Part shown: one piece after another, positions 1-11,724 of the stretch
How the letters are laid out: each line of letters begins with the position of its first letter
How positions within the stretch are numbered: the stretch's first letter is position 1
Made by a program: the position numbers and the translations under genes
Source of the DNA: Pseudeuparius sepicola
Taxonomy: Eukaryota; Arthropoda; Insecta; Coleoptera; Anthribidae
DNA: 64,000 nucleotides
Assembly (NCBI GenBank): GCA_963920635.1
Contig: OY987299.1
Coordinates: forward strand, 129,763,373 to 129,827,372
Reading direction: 5' to 3'
Notes under the pieces: generated by a model
Told to the model about the DNA's origin: nothing
Database searches by the model: none
Seen by the model: only the letters and a program-made list of their open reading frames with translations

Positions 1-1021
1 TTTAAAATAACGGCACCCAGCATGTTACAGTCTATCACATAGCAAAAGCGAAGCCTTGAGGGGAAGTTTGTTTTCTGTTGACTCCAAGGAGACCACGAGG
101 GGGCTGATGCAAGGTTATGTTATATGTCCGTGTCCAACTGCTATCAGGTTTTATGTGACATGCCAGTGCCATAGATTCTAGGAGGCAAAATATTTCCCAT
201 TATAATTCACAATTTTTAGCTTTTCTAACTTCCGGATACTCAGATGTGTCAATTAAAGGAAATGCGTCCGCCTGTTATGTAGTAGTCCCAATAATTGCAA
301 CCAGATTTTTTCTGTATCAACTTCAGTAATCCTACAATTCCCATTACGTGGGCATTACGTGTAGGTAGGTTCAAAACAAATCGTATTTCGAAAATTTTAA
401 ATTATTAAGCGGGTAGCTTGAGTCAGGTCTTTTTTTAAAGAGTTTTTATCTACGACTACAAGTTTATTTTAAGTTTGTGAGGTACCTTGGGAGAGAAATA
501 AAATTACAAAAATTTTATAATGAATACCGAGAAAAACTACATCATTAGAACTACTAGACCTAATCTTATTAGTCCATCCCGAAATCTGTGAAAGTTCTTT
601 GGGTAGATACATTCAACAAGGGAAGAAAGTTCAAATATACATATAACAAATGGATTGAGGAACCTGGTAACGAGGTGCAATAGCGACAAATTCTTAAATA
701 AGCAAAATCGGCACTGAGTTACCATACTTATTACTTAAATTCGTGGAAATAATTGCTGAAAATCGATTTCAACTATAAAATAAATTTCTTTTATTTGACA
801 GTTGCCACATTCTGCACTTGTATACACAAAAGTCAAGTCTAATTTTTAAGAAATCATGGAAACCATTATTAATTTTTACTAACAATCAAAGTACCTGTTA
901 TATTCATAGATTCTGCAATAAAATGGCATACTTGGCATCACTGAGACCATTAGAATGAGGAAAGAATAGGCCTCACTTTGGAAAGTATAATGCTGGGTCC
1001 CCTTACTTTAAAGAGTCCCTG
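1..1021. mobile_element. hAT-type MITE, long form (left tip cut by window edge)
   Basis: The sequence is closely similar to the complete copy at 44265-44795 and, inverted, to 32975-34958. The right tip (CCCAGCATTATAC read inward, then AAAGAGTCCCTG) is the inverse of the left tip of the 44.3-kb copy. By alignment about 9 bases of the left tip lie outside the window. This form has roughly 500 bp of interior (about 370-890) that the 44.3-kb copy lacks. No coding potential is visible. Assignment to hAT rests on the CAG-starting inverted repeat and the 8-bp duplication seen at the 44.3-kb copy. Confidence 0.8.
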
Positions 1022-1575
1022 GTTGGAACTTATCCCACAAAATTCTATGATTAGTATTAAAAGAGTGTTCACATATTTTTGACGTTGAAATTTGATTTAA
1101 AATTGCTTGAGCTACCTATGTTATGTTGTCTCCCCCAAACAGGGGTGATTCCGTCATGATGTAAAAATTTTTAACCACAGGTAGAAAAAAAAATAGCTTA
1201 ATAAGAATCCGAAACTAAAAAATTTTTGAAGACAACCAAAAAAAAAAAAAATATTTTTCGAATTGCAGTAAAACCGTTTCTTAACGGCGCTTTCCTATGT
1301 CAGCTGGTAAGCTCGCGCATCAAGACTTGTGCGCAGTTGCCAATTGCACAACATATCGTAAATGTACTTGTTTTTTTTTACTTGTTCGCAGAAATTATTT
1401 CAGAAATGTAGAAATTCTGAGAAAATCCTAAAAGGTCGATATTTTTTGTGGTTTTTAAATTTCCAGGGAAACGTTGTTCTGTTGTGACGATATAAAACAA
1501 TTAAAACAAACAAAAATAATAATTTATTACTTTTTTGACTCGCTTTTGATTTTCTAATGTAAATCCTTTTCTTCT
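1022..1575. other. unassigned AT-rich spacer
   Basis: No gene, RNA or element end is recognised. It holds an A-tract near 1240 and several T-runs. Confidence 0.5.
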
Positions 1576-1593
1576 TTTGTAAAATAGTTATTT

Positions 1594-1711
1594 ATGTACC
1601 AAGGCATTGAAGTTCAACTTTTTATGACTCATGTGGAATTTAGTTGCCGAGACCTCTGGCCGAGGCAAATTAACCACATGAGTCATAAAAAGAACTTCAG
1701 TGCCGAGGTAC

Positions 1712-1713
<2 letters not shown>
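1594..1713. repeat. 120-bp hairpin with paired TGACTCA sites, copy 1
   Basis: This is an imperfect palindrome running from ATGTACC to GGTACAT. Both arms carry TGACTCAT or its complement, which matches the AP-1/bZIP consensus TGASTCA. The centre is a GCCGAGR/YCTCGGC stem. Related hairpins lie at 4539-4651 plus 7133-7141, 17785-17909, 31154-31285, and as a half copy at 37068-37128. Confidence 0.85.
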
Positions 1714-1776
<63 letters not shown>

Positions 1777-1778
1777 GA
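1714..1778. repeat. (TA)n followed by a T-tract
   Basis: A dinucleotide TA run is followed by about 16 T. It lies between the hairpin and the 5S-like body. On the minus strand it is an A-rich plus AT tail. Confidence 0.9.
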
Positions 1779-1821
1779 AATCGAAAAAAAAAATGTTTTA
1801 TTAGGCAAGAAAATAATCATA

Positions 1822-1878
1822 CGGGATCACCCGTCCATGAACCAACTGCGCGCGGCGTTGCTTGACTTTGACGATCGC
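1822..1878 (-). ncRNA. 5S rRNA-like segment (box A to box C), copy 1
   Basis: Read on the minus strand, the order is GATCGTCAAAGTCAAGCAAC, then a CGCGCG stretch, then GTTCATGGACGGGTGATCCC. This follows animal 5S rRNA from the GATCACCGAA region through box A (AAGCAACG) to box C (TGGATGGGTGACC). The 5' and 3' parts of 5S are absent, so it is not a functional 5S gene. A T-run downstream could act as a Pol III terminator. The similarity was judged by eye against the general 5S consensus. Confidence 0.55.
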
Positions 1879-2256
1879 TCTACCTAGGTCAAGTAAGATA
1901 AGACACGGCGGCGTCTTCGAACAGACAAACCAAATTGCTGCCTGTTGTGCAGCCTCCACAGCAAATCTCTTGATATTCAAACCTACTAAAATATTTATAC
2001 TCAAAGATTGCGCTGGTATAGGTAACAATTTCGCAATTTGTACGAAATGTTAAATGGGCCTTTTGTGGCCGGGTTTTGAATATTTGGTCACTTTTGACGC
2101 GCCATGGATCCGCGTCTGACGTTTGATGTTTACATCTCGCCAATACCTACTTGTTGAAAAAATCGTACATTAATGGGCTACTTTAATGCCGGTTTCTGAG
2201 CTTTTAATGACGATTTTGGGACACTTTACTGCAGATTTCAAGAAAAATATCATTAT

Positions 2257-3264
2257 ATGTCCAAAAATGTATTGACAATTAACACTGTACACAAAATGTC
2301 ACCAGTAACGTGACCACACAGATTAAGGGCACAAGTTTATTCTGTTCGTGAGCGTCAGATCTTAGCAGCATCTCCTAGCCCGTAGGTACAAGAAATCTGT
2401 TGTGATACAGTAATAAGCCCACTAGCGTATAATAAAACTGCCAATTTATGATAATGTGATACCTACTTCCGTAAGATTGTAGCAATTTTCTGGTGCAGCA
2501 GGCGGGTTCTACCTGAGCTGTCGCCTGTCGTACACATAATGTGGGAGCACGAGCATGGCGAGGATGGTATCCAAGAATCTGGCGGTAGCAGCGGTTCACA
2601 GCGTCGATCCACGGGAAGAGTACAGAGGCACGTGCACTTCCCTCTGCCTTCCACTTGACACTGGCGGACGTGGCGGGTGGCTGGGTGGCGGACGGCGGTA
2701 CTGACACTGGCGGTGGCCGCGGAGGGGACGTTCACCCGATCAGGATCAGCTGTCTACGCAGCTAGTGGTTCTTCCTCACAAAAACCTAAAACACACTTTT
2801 TCAAGTTGCCAGGAAAATCCTTAAATGGCTAACATTAAAAGAACAAAACTTTGAACATTAACTCGAAAAATAACTTCGCTGCCTTAACTACCTACTCTCA
2901 TTTTTATTTAGTTCTACATCTTCGCGATCCCGGCAAATTCATCCATTGCGATTTCATTTTCCTTTTCAGATTCTAATATTTACTCGACCCGCCCGTCTGT
3001 CTAGATTCATCTGCGGGGATTTCGGTCATTAAGTACGGAAAGTCTCCGGATTGACAGACGCCGATCGTCTGTATGTTTTTTTTTTATAGGGCTGCGCTCC
3101 GTTTGGAGGAGGCACAATGGTGAGCTTGTCGCGATGGGCGCAATCAGCGTTCCATCAGCGTCTTCGACCGGCGTAAATGGGTCCATTATTCTTCTTTAGA
3201 TATTTTGTTTGGCAGTGAAGGATTTATGCACCGAAGGTAAATAAATGGGTGATATCCTGCCATC
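2257..3264. other. unassigned segment with a GC-rich patch
   Basis: No gene or element is recognised. The stretch 2490-2760 is clearly GC-rich compared with its surroundings and has short open frames on the minus strand, but none looks like a known protein. A second small GC-rich patch lies at 3085-3175. These could be host unique sequence (exon, promoter or conserved non-coding), but nothing decides it. Confidence 0.4.
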
Positions 3265-3271
3265 ATATTAT

Positions 3272-4057
3272 AGATGACACTATGGGGATCTCGGAAACTA
3301 GCAGAGCTAGAACAAAGGTTAAATGGGGAAAGAATTGCAGTTTTGAATGCTCAATCTAATGCCCCGTTTGGATTCTTTAAAAAATTCATGGCTCACTAGA
3401 TATTTTGAAAAGAGCGACTTTTTGCTATTTCATCAGATCTCTGTAGCTCCGTTATTTGTGATTATATACAGAAAAACTGTAGAGACAAAAATTGTAGATA
3501 ATTTTGGGCTTAATACGATAATCTAATCCAATTTTTTATGTTGTTTGTGATTTTTGAGATATGAAATAAACTTGTGTTTTTTAAATGTGAATCATGGTTG
3601 GCTGTGGCCTTATCAAATCGGCAATTTTTTTGAGCTTTCCAAAAATATAATACTCGGCATGGTTATTATAAAAAATAAAAGAGCTATAACTAATTTTCTA
3701 ATTTTTTTTTTAATTTTCACATAGTCAGCCATGGAATATTTTCATAATTACCTTCTATTTTATAATTAGACATACTTCAACTTTTCTAATATTTTGTTTT
3801 TAGCTGGTAACAAACTGTAACAAAATAAAACAAAAATTAAAAAACTCAAATTCAAATTATTATTATTTTAAAAGGTCACCTTTTCAAATAAAAAGGGTGT
3901 TTAAACAATCCACCATTATTATATATGCAAATATTGCATCTTTTTAAAACTGAATTTGTCGCCTTTCTTAGAGAGCGCCTGTCAATACTGGCAATTGCTT
4001 CTAAAACAACTTCTCTTAATTCAACAAATGTTTTACACTTTATTTTGTATCCTACAT
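3272..4057 (-). mobile_element. mariner-like element, 3' part (copy A)
   Basis: It matches, inverted, the region 16948-17775 and, at its outer end, the short MITE 31557-32029. The outer terminal repeat begins at GATGACACTATGGGGATC but has lost its CAGGGTGAG tip. The inner end breaks at about 4057, where the 5S-like composite begins. It includes the last codons of a transposase (see 3920-4052). The 640 bp between stop codon and tip is long for a mariner and fits the long terminal repeats of this group. Confidence 0.75.
3920..4052 (-). pseudogene. mariner-like transposase, C-terminal remnant
   Basis: The minus-strand frame reads VVLEAIASIDRRSLRKATNS and continues to a terminal Cys-Asn-Ile motif. 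It agrees with the C-terminal end of the copy at 16948-17133. In related insect mariner-like transposases this region follows the last catalytic aspartate. The N-terminal part and all catalytic residues are missing because the element is cut at about 4057. It cannot be functional. Confidence 0.7.
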
Positions 4058-4651
4058 GGATATTATATTTTTCTTGGAATCGGCATTAAAAGCTCAGAAA
4101 ATCGTTATTAAAAGCTCAGAAATCGGCACTGAAGTAGCCCATTATTGTACGATTTTTTCAATAAGTAAGCCTTGGCGAGGTGTAAACATCAAACGTCAGA
4201 CGCGGAGCCATCGCCCGTCAAAAGTGACCAAATATTCAAAACCCGGCCACAAAAGGCCCATTTAACTTTTCGTACACGTTGCGAAATTGTTACCTATAGC
4301 AGCGCAATCCTTCAGTATACATATTTTAGTAGGTTTAAGTATCAATAGATTTGTTATAGAGACTGCACAACAAGCGGCAGGCCCCGTACGTCATTATACT
4401 TGACCTAGGTAGAGTATTAGAGCGATCGTCAAAGTCAAGCAACGCCGCGCGTAGTGGGTTCATGGACGGGTGATCCCGTATGATTATTTTCTTGCCCAAT
4501 AAAACATTTTTTTTTTCCAATTTCAAAAAATATATAATATGTACCTAGGCAGTGAAGTTCTTTTTATGACTCATGTGGTTTATTTGCCTCGGCCAGAGGC
4601 CTCGGCAAGTAAATTCCACATGAGTCATAAAATGTTGAACTTCACTGCCTT
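4058..4651 (+). repeat. 5S-like composite repeat, copy 2 (main part)
   Basis: This is the plus-strand copy. The body runs from 4058, the 5S-like stretch is at 4423-4479, a T-run is at about 4507-4516, and the hairpin starts at 4539. The hairpin is interrupted at 4651 by the CACAGTT element and resumes at 7133 with GGTACATAAATAACTATT. The insertion therefore postdates this copy. The left end sits inside mariner copy A. Confidence 0.7.
4423..4479 (+). ncRNA. 5S rRNA-like segment, copy 2
   Basis: It has the same order as copy 1: GATCGTCAAAGTCAAGCAAC, CGCGCG, then CATGGACGGGTGATCCC. It is followed by a T-run that could terminate Pol III. Only the internal-control part of 5S is represented. Confidence 0.55.
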
Positions 4652-5171
4652 CACAGTTGAAAATAATATGTTAAATTTAACATTTTTTTGATGTTCCATC
4701 TGGTCCACACACAAAAATATGTAAAATGGCTGATGTACGTGTCTGTCAAATTTTACGTTATGCGTTGTGTAGAAAATGATTAACTGAAAGTGTTATATCA
4801 TTTTGAAGTATTATTGTATGTCAACTTATACATACAGATTTGTGAAAATAAAAGTTAAATTGACATTAAAGTTTTGTTGTATTTACGATGGTAGTGTGTC
4901 ATATTGAAACTTTCCATATTCAAATTAACAAGTCAGGTAATGTTAATTAGACATTTGTCATTATTTATATTAACAAAAGCCTGAGTTGAAGTAACATCTA
5001 GGCATATGTTAAATAGAGGAAAAACGACAGTGGTTTTTAACATTTGATCTGCGTAGTTGTAACATATAGCTATAGTGAAATTAACATTTGATCTAAAGTT
5101 AAAAATACACATATAAATAGTACTTTCAACATAAGATTAATAGTAAATAAATATATTACGTAATAATTACA

Positions 5172-5496
5172 TTGTCCACATTAAGGACTTACCACCCTTG
5201 TAAAATTTTTATTTGTTGATCGATTTTGATAAAAGTTTTTTTTTATAGGTACAGGTAGGTATTCAAAATACGCATTCAATGAGTAGGTAACTTTATTCTT
5301 GGGTTGCAATCATATAAGAAAAAAAGTATTATTTTTTTATTTCTAGATATTATACCTACTGTTTTTTAACATTAGAACAAATGTTTAATATGCGCATTTT
5401 TAATATATACCTAACAAAAAAAAGTTCATCAAAATCGGTCAACAAATAAAGATTTTACAGGGGTAGTAAGTAGGTACTTAATGTGGAGACACTATA
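5172..5496. repeat. fold-back (about 325 bp)
   Basis: The arms begin GTCCACATTAAGGACTTACC and end with the inverse CTTAATGTGGAGAC. Homology continues through ATTTGTTGATCGATTTTGAT about 50 bases in. It is probably a small MITE nested in the CACAGTT element. No target duplication could be fixed. Confidence 0.75.
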
Positions 5497-5499
5497 TAT

Positions 5500-5537
<38 letters not shown>
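5497..5537. repeat. (TA)n microsatellite
   Basis: A dinucleotide TA run follows the fold-back directly. Confidence 0.9.
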
Positions 5538-5539
<2 letters not shown>

Positions 5540-5628
5540 ATGTAAGATTAGCGAGTGTAAATGTAATAATTACAAGAAAAGGTGATAATGGGCAAACACT
5601 CAAAGTTAACAAAAAGAAAATCTAGTAA
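5538..5628 (+). repeat. dispersed repeat shared with 16685-16775
   Basis: The segment starts GGATGTAAGATTAGCGAGTG and runs to the AAAGTTAACAAAAAGAAAA stretch. It recurs in inverted orientation at about 16685-16775. The family is unknown. Confidence 0.75.
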
Positions 5629-5708
5629 CTGCATACACGTGTTTCATGCTATTTGGCAATCATCAGTACGGTGTAACATTAACCAAATCAAACAAATATA
5701 AATAATAT

Positions 5709-5709
<1 letters not shown>

Positions 5710-5772
<63 letters not shown>
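5710..5772. repeat. (TA)n microsatellite
   Basis: A long near-pure TA run. Confidence 0.95.
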
Positions 5773-5773
<1 letters not shown>

Positions 5774-6514
5774 CTATATATAATAAGTGTCTCGTAATAA
5801 TACCTTTCTCGATACTTACCTTTTAATAAACTTTATACTTTTACTGTTTCTTACACTGCAAAGGACTGGAACAACACTGCATGACTATAACTTGTTTTAT
5901 AAATCTCGGGCAATAACATCTTAGCAACTAGCAACTATGTGAAGTAAATGGGTGATACTTGCAAAATGAATACAACAATTTTGATTTGTGACTTTTTTTA
6001 TTTCAAAACAAAAGGGTTACATAATAGGATTAAGCAGATTAATAATAATAATATTAGAAGATACATCTATACTATATAAAATAAATATCATATTTCTTCT
6101 AATAACTATGATCACTATATGTATACCAATATACAAAAGGCAACTTTTTAAATTTATTCAAAACAATTTAATAACAAGTAAAATTAAGAATTATTCAAAT
6201 AATGTAGGTATAAAATCTAAAGATCTAGGCGGAACAGCATAAAAATGAGAAATAAGGGCATTTGTTAGGTGCCGCAAATTCATAATTAAAGAGCCACCCC
6301 TGGTTAACATAATACCTACATATAAAAACTCTGGAAGTAGGTACTTATATATAATAATATGTGTAGGAATTTGAAATATCACTTACCTGGATTTTTTGTA
6401 CACACACTATTACCGTACTATTACTACACAGCAGCACACGATAGGAATTGGCACCTGGCACGCGACGCAATTCTGGACTGACAGATGAAAACGACTTGAC
6501 CAAGTGTGATAGCC

Positions 6515-6902
6515 GGGAAGCGAAAACAACAGTCCAATCATTCGATTTTAAAAAATACTGCGTAGAGACTTACATTTTTATGAGTCGATATGACACTGAA
6601 GTTTATGTTGCGTTGCAAAATGAATAACTTAATATGTTAACTCTACATGCATGAAAGTATAAAATGCACGTATTCTGTTATTCAAAACATATCGAAATAA
6701 GTTAAATAGGGAAGCGAAAACAACAGTCCAATCATTCGATTTTAACAAATACTGCGTAGAGACTTACATTTTTATGCGTCGAAATGACACTGAAGTTTAT
6801 GTTGCGTTGCAAAATGAATAACTTAATATGTTAACTCTATATGCATGAAAGTATTAAATGCACGTATTCTGTTATTCAAAACATATCGAAATAAGTTAAA
6901 TA
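6515..6902. repeat. tandem duplication, 194 bp x 2
   Basis: GGGAAGCGAAAACAACAGTC occurs at 6515 and at 6709, and the following 190 bases repeat with only a handful of differences. The unit ends with ATATCGAAATAAGTTAAAT. Confidence 0.9.
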
Positions 6903-7157
6903 ATAAATGTTAAACTTAACACAGAAGATAGTTACATCAACACATTGTACATATTCAGTAATATTTTTAACATTTGTGCGAGTTAAAATGTTACAGTTTT
7001 ACACATTGAGGTATCTAGATGATTCGACATATTGCTCGTGCGTTAATTTAAGTAACAATGTATGTCACTTTTTGACACAAATATATTAACATCCAAAAAA
7101 AGTAACATACTTCAATCCGATTTTTAACTGTGTTGGTACATAAATAACTATTTTATA

Positions 7158-7658
7158 CCTTTATACTTTATACTAGACTTTAAAATAAAAATAAACGTAT
7201 GGAGGTATTGTCTACACAATGTTTTTAATTTAATTTCAAAGATGGAGCGCTGAAAATGAAAAACCTTTTACCTCTAGATTTTGACATGCTAGTGCGATTA
7301 GACATATTATACGATGATAAGTCATACACATGTTGTATTTCTGTCACCAAGAATAAAAAGCGCCCGAAATAGAATATCGTTATTTAATATTTAATATGCA
7401 CCTGTTCCGTTCCTGTTATTTTTCGGGCCATGAATTATGCAACGACGGCACTTAACAATGTAAAGATTTAAAGAATATCAATGTATGGTAATCGCCGCAT
7501 TATTTCGAAGGTAACTCGCTCGGAGGTTATTTTAATGCAACACGGATATCACCGCTGGAAGCACGATGTAGGGAAGGTGATGTCACCAGTCGGCACTTGT
7601 AGGTTTCTAAATTTGTAGATGGAGGGATAATATTGGCAGGACTGGGTATGCTTGTCTT
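7158..7658. other. unassigned spacer
   Basis: No gene or element end is recognised. This is AT-rich unique-looking sequence. Confidence 0.5.
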
Positions 7659-10377
7659 CACAGTAAAAAAATCCGATGTTAAATTTGACACGAAAAATGG
7701 TCTATATTAGTCCACACCATATCTGGTAAATTTTACACCTTCTTTTTTGCTCAATTTTACCAAATATTCTGGTGTCAAGAACTATGCTGGTGTGAATATT
7801 TAACACGGCGTTGTGTAAGATTAACACCGTGTTGTGTAACTTCTACACGCCATTTGGTCAAAATGGTGTAATTTAATTTATTTGGTATTCCCCTTTTCTT
7901 CTTCTTTCTATCTTATAGTTTTATTTTAAAGAAATTTCAAATGTCATTGATAAGTTCAAATGACGGAAATGTGTTACGTGTAAAAATAAAATAAAACTAA
8001 AAGATAAAGAAGCTGTATGAACCAGGCATAATATGTGCTTGATTATTTGTAAGAAATAATAAACCGTAATAAGTAATGAAAATACTTTATTTCAGTTCCA
8101 AAATATATGAACGATTCCTTACATATACAAATAGGTACAAAAATATCAACATTTTCTTTCTTAAAGCTATAAATAAATATTCATTCTCACAGCTAAAAAT
8201 ATTTGGTTATAAAAAAGTTATATATACAGGGTGTAACTAAACTGATGGTCAAAAATGAAACCACGTATTCTTGAAGTCAAAATAAGGGCACTTCTTTATA
8301 TATTTTTTTCTCCTACGGGCCATAGTTTTTTTTATACAGAGCGTAGAAATTTAGAGAAAAATACACATATTTCTTAGTATTTCTAGAAGTAGACGAGATA
8401 TTTTCTTCAAACTTGGCGTGTCACATGAGCCGATGAGTTGTCAAATTTAAGGTTAATATGAAGCTTGTGACGCCCCCAGTTGCGGAGATACAGGGTGGTA
8501 TTAAAATATGAATACCCTGTATAATCGCATTTTTTAAATTTGTTTTGAATGGTAAATTCAATGGTTAACAAAAAGTATCTCTTAGTATTTTTTCATATTC
8601 TCAGCTGTTTTTTAATTATTTTCAAAGAATGGCAATGCTGCAATAAAAAAGTCATTTTAAGAATAAATCTAACAATCTGTGGATGTCAATTAAACTTGGC
8701 ATTATTTGAATCATTTGGCTGCCAACTTTGCACCTTAGTATCAATATTTTGAAAAATTATATTTTCATTTGAAGAATTGATTGATATGCACTTTTGCTAT
8801 GGACTTGCGAATGGCAATAATAAACATGCGGAAACGCATAGTTGCGTGTATTGAAAGAGACGGCGGTCATTTCGAACATTTAATAATTTAATTTTCTAAT
8901 AGCAATACGTTTCTTTTATTATTGTTTTTGCGTTTGTATTTTGTTAAATAAAGTTTAATTGACATCCACAGATTGCTAGATTTATTCTTAAAGTGACTAT
9001 TGTTCATTGCAGCGTTGCCGTTCTTTAAAAATAATTTAGAAACGGCTGCGAATATGAAAAAATACTAAGAGATACTTTTTGTTAACCATTCTACTCACCA
9101 CTCAAAAAAATTAAAAAAATGCGATTATACAGGGTATTCATATTTTTCTGAACTAATTAATTTTACTAACACCCTGTATCTCCGCAACTAGGAGCCTCAG
9201 AAGTTTCATGTCAACCTTAACTTTGACGGCTCATCTGCTCATGTGACACGCCAAGTTTAAAGAAAATATCTCGTCTACTTCTAGAGATACTAAGAAATAT
9301 GTGTATTTTTCTCCAAACTTCTACGCTCTGTATAAAAAAAAACGATGGCCCGTAGGAGAAAAAAATATATGAAGAAGTGCCCTTATTTTGACTCCAAGAA
9401 TACGTGGTTTCATTTTTGACCATCAGTTTAGTTACACCCTGTATATATATAATATCGTGCGAATTCGTAAGAAAAGTGTACCTAACCACAAACACAAGAA
9501 ATTCTTTATGTTAAGAGGTTATTTATACATTTTCGTAGCATTTTCTTTCAAATTCGTACATTTTGATGCGACCAAACTATTTCGTACAAATTATCATACA
9601 ATGTACTTAAGTAACTGTTGCCTTACAGAATTATCCGTGTGAGACAAAAAGATAGGTACTTAAAACGTTGCGACACAGCGATTTAGTCAGATAGGCCTGT
9701 TCTCACAAGCACAAGCAGGTCCGAACTAAGTCGAAGCCAATCAGCAGGAATCAAAACAATCATAACAGTCAGATAATTTAAAATCCGTCAATCAGATTCG
9801 CGACTGGTTTCTGATTTCGGTGAGAACAAACTCATATCAACACAGTCGATGAGTATACCTATATAGGTTAGGGGCTATCACCTCGGCTATCAGACAGTAC
9901 CTTTCGTCGTCACATCTGAATATTCGTTTTAATCCATCTGACTCACTATGCAATTTTACTTTACATAACAACACCATTTTTGCACTAGCGGTCAGTAGAA
10001 TCACTTTTATAACTAGATATTATATGCGCCACGCGGTCGGGTCACACGTCACACAAACTGATAAGTTCCGTCGCGCAACACGTTCGACAAACAACTGATG
10101 CCATGGCTTCGATTGCCTAAGACTTTACACCCATAACTGGTGAAATACCTTCCCCTTCTCATCTACCTAACACGAACTTGTGTTAATACGTTCAATTTGG
10201 CACAGCTTAGTGCTAAGGGACAGCGAATAGTGTTAAGGAACACCGCGTGGTGTGAACAAACACGAAGCCGTGTTAGAAATATAAAAAAATCACACCCCTA
10301 AGTGTTAAAATTAACGAATTTGTTGTAGTGTGAATTTTACCAGATGAGGTTTGGTTAAGATATGATGATACACTGTG
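7659..10377. mobile_element. probable second CACAGT-ended element
   Basis: The left end CACAGTAAAAAAATCCGATG resembles the tips of the 4652-7132 element, and the right end ATACACTGTG mirrors its first six bases. Both subterminal regions (7690-7870 and 10160-10345) are crowded with GTGTTA/TAACAC motifs. They also share an inverted segment, ATCTGGTAAATTTTACACC against a diverged copy at 10325-10352. No clear target duplication is seen and the interior has no transposase. Boundaries are inferred. Confidence 0.4.
8227..9441. mobile_element. long fold-back, mariner/Tc1-type tips
   Basis: The tips are CAGGGTGTAACTAAACTGAT and its inverse, flanked by TA (8225-8226 and 9442-9443). The arms stay homologous for roughly 480 bp each (to about 8705 and from about 8955) around a spacer of about 250 bp. 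Apparent open frames inside are by-products of the arms. No transposase is seen. It is interpreted as a non-autonomous mariner/Tc1 relative. Confidence 0.85.
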
Positions 10378-11724
10378 TATCAGCGACCAAGCAAAACCTC
10401 TGTGAAGTTTTGTAGCCTTGGTTTATTGTTTCAAAGATTTTTATCATTATATTCTTTCAACGCGGTTATTACTAACGATGCACGAAGAGCTGCGAGAAAA
10501 ACTCTTCTCCCGTTCCTCTTGATGGGCGTCCACATACTTTACCATAATTCCTATCCCGCATTATCTAAATACAATTTTAACTGCCCGCTGATTGTCCGTA
10601 AGTAATTTTAATTGAAAATCTCACGTGAGCGCGCTTTTCGCACATAGTTTTTCAATTTGGCCGCAGAAAAATGCAATTAAACTCGCATTAGGCGTGTGCG
10701 CGTTAGCGGTTTTTGTCCGCTCCTACCCCGCCGGACGCGTATCGTGACAACCGAAGCTCGTGTGGATCTTCCGAGGAAGACGGCCACGAGCAGACCATCA
10801 ATTGGTAATGACTCGCCTGTCATTAATCACGCGTCTAATGACTTCTGGCTTGGGACACGAGATGCCGGTTTTTATCGCGAGCTGATTATTTTATATGGGA
10901 TTCGAAATCGACCAAGGCAGGACATTGGGTTTCTTTTGTGTGGAAGAATTGCGACATTGCAGGTTGCTTTGTAGCGAGCGAAGAAACAACCATACACATC
11001 AATGGTGATATCGATATGCCATTCCTGAATGGATTCCAAATAGACATGTTGCCACGTGTCTGTTCATAGCTTGGAATTTAAGTCGTTGGTGCTCCGCCTA
11101 AATAGTATCTGTCTTTCGTGTGTCTAAGAAATGAATTTTCAAATTAAAACCGTCGATGATGTCCTTCAAAGAACGAAATCACGAGCTAATAGTCTCAAGT
11201 ATATTATATTTGTTTGGTTTTATGTTAAAGAGTCATCAGAAAGGTTGTCTTGAGAAAATAAAAACTTGACTTAAGTCCTGATCATCTTGTTACATTACAT
11301 ACTCGACTGTAATCTTAGAGTCCTGCCAGAGCCTTTTATATTGAAATTGTGCGTGTTGATATGATTTTAGTCAGGCTGCCATGTGTTTTAAAATTAAGTT
11401 CAAAAAAGGAGATTTCTTGGTAAAACATAGACATTTCGTCAGCATGGGCCCAAGGGCCTATTGTGGCCAGGTTTACTAGTATTTTAATAAATTATTGTTC
11501 CATGTTTCTTTTATAAAACCGCTTTGGAAAATATGGCGTAGGTACCGCTTGTGCATGCTGATTAGACCATATATTCAATGTAAACCGTTCTTGAAGAGAA
11601 GAAGAAGAAATGTTTTTATTTCAAAAGTACAGTATGTTACATGAAATTAAAAATTTTAAAGAAATATGTGTACTGAATTTAAGTTTTTTTCTGTGTACCA
11701 TGACGTGATTTATTTAGTTTTATA
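10378..11724. other. mostly unique sequence with a CpG-rich patch
   Basis: The stretch 10590-10980 is richer in CG dinucleotides and in TAAT/ATTA cores than its flanks. It contains CACGTGAG and AATTAA clusters. It looks like unique host DNA, possibly regulatory. No coding frame with an ATG and recognisable content is present. The rest is AT-rich with nothing identified. Confidence 0.35.

Larger units (their letters stand above)
1576..2256 (-). repeat. 5S-like composite repeat, copy 1
   Basis: This is the reverse-strand copy of a repeat also found at 4058-7157 (interrupted) and 30820-31300. Read on the minus strand it has four parts. First comes a body of about 380 bp starting near AAATCTGCAG. 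Next is a 57-bp stretch (1822-1878) resembling the internal control region of 5S rRNA. Then comes a T-run and TA-rich tract. Last is a terminal hairpin (1594-1713), followed by the conserved end ACATAAATAACTATTT. It is probably a Pol III-related SINE or a non-autonomous element that captured 5S sequence. There is no open coding frame of note. Confidence 0.65.
4652..7132. mobile_element. DNA transposon derivative with CACAGTT ends
   Basis: The left end CACAGTTGAAAAT and right end ATTTTTAACTGTG are inverted repeats. They are flanked by TT on both sides (4650-4651 and 7133-7134), and the outer flanks join to restore the hairpin seen in other copies of the composite repeat. The ends are rich in TTAACAT/ATGTTAA motifs, like the subterminal repeats of CACTA-type elements, and a CAC terminus with a short duplication also fits that superfamily. 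No transposase is visible. Inside are a hairpin (5172-5496), TA microsatellites and a 194-bp duplication. Confidence 0.7.

Noticed and set aside
10696..10974. 92-codon frame as a gene
   Set aside because: It starts at GTG in a CG-rich stretch. No motif, no splice context and no homology are recognised.
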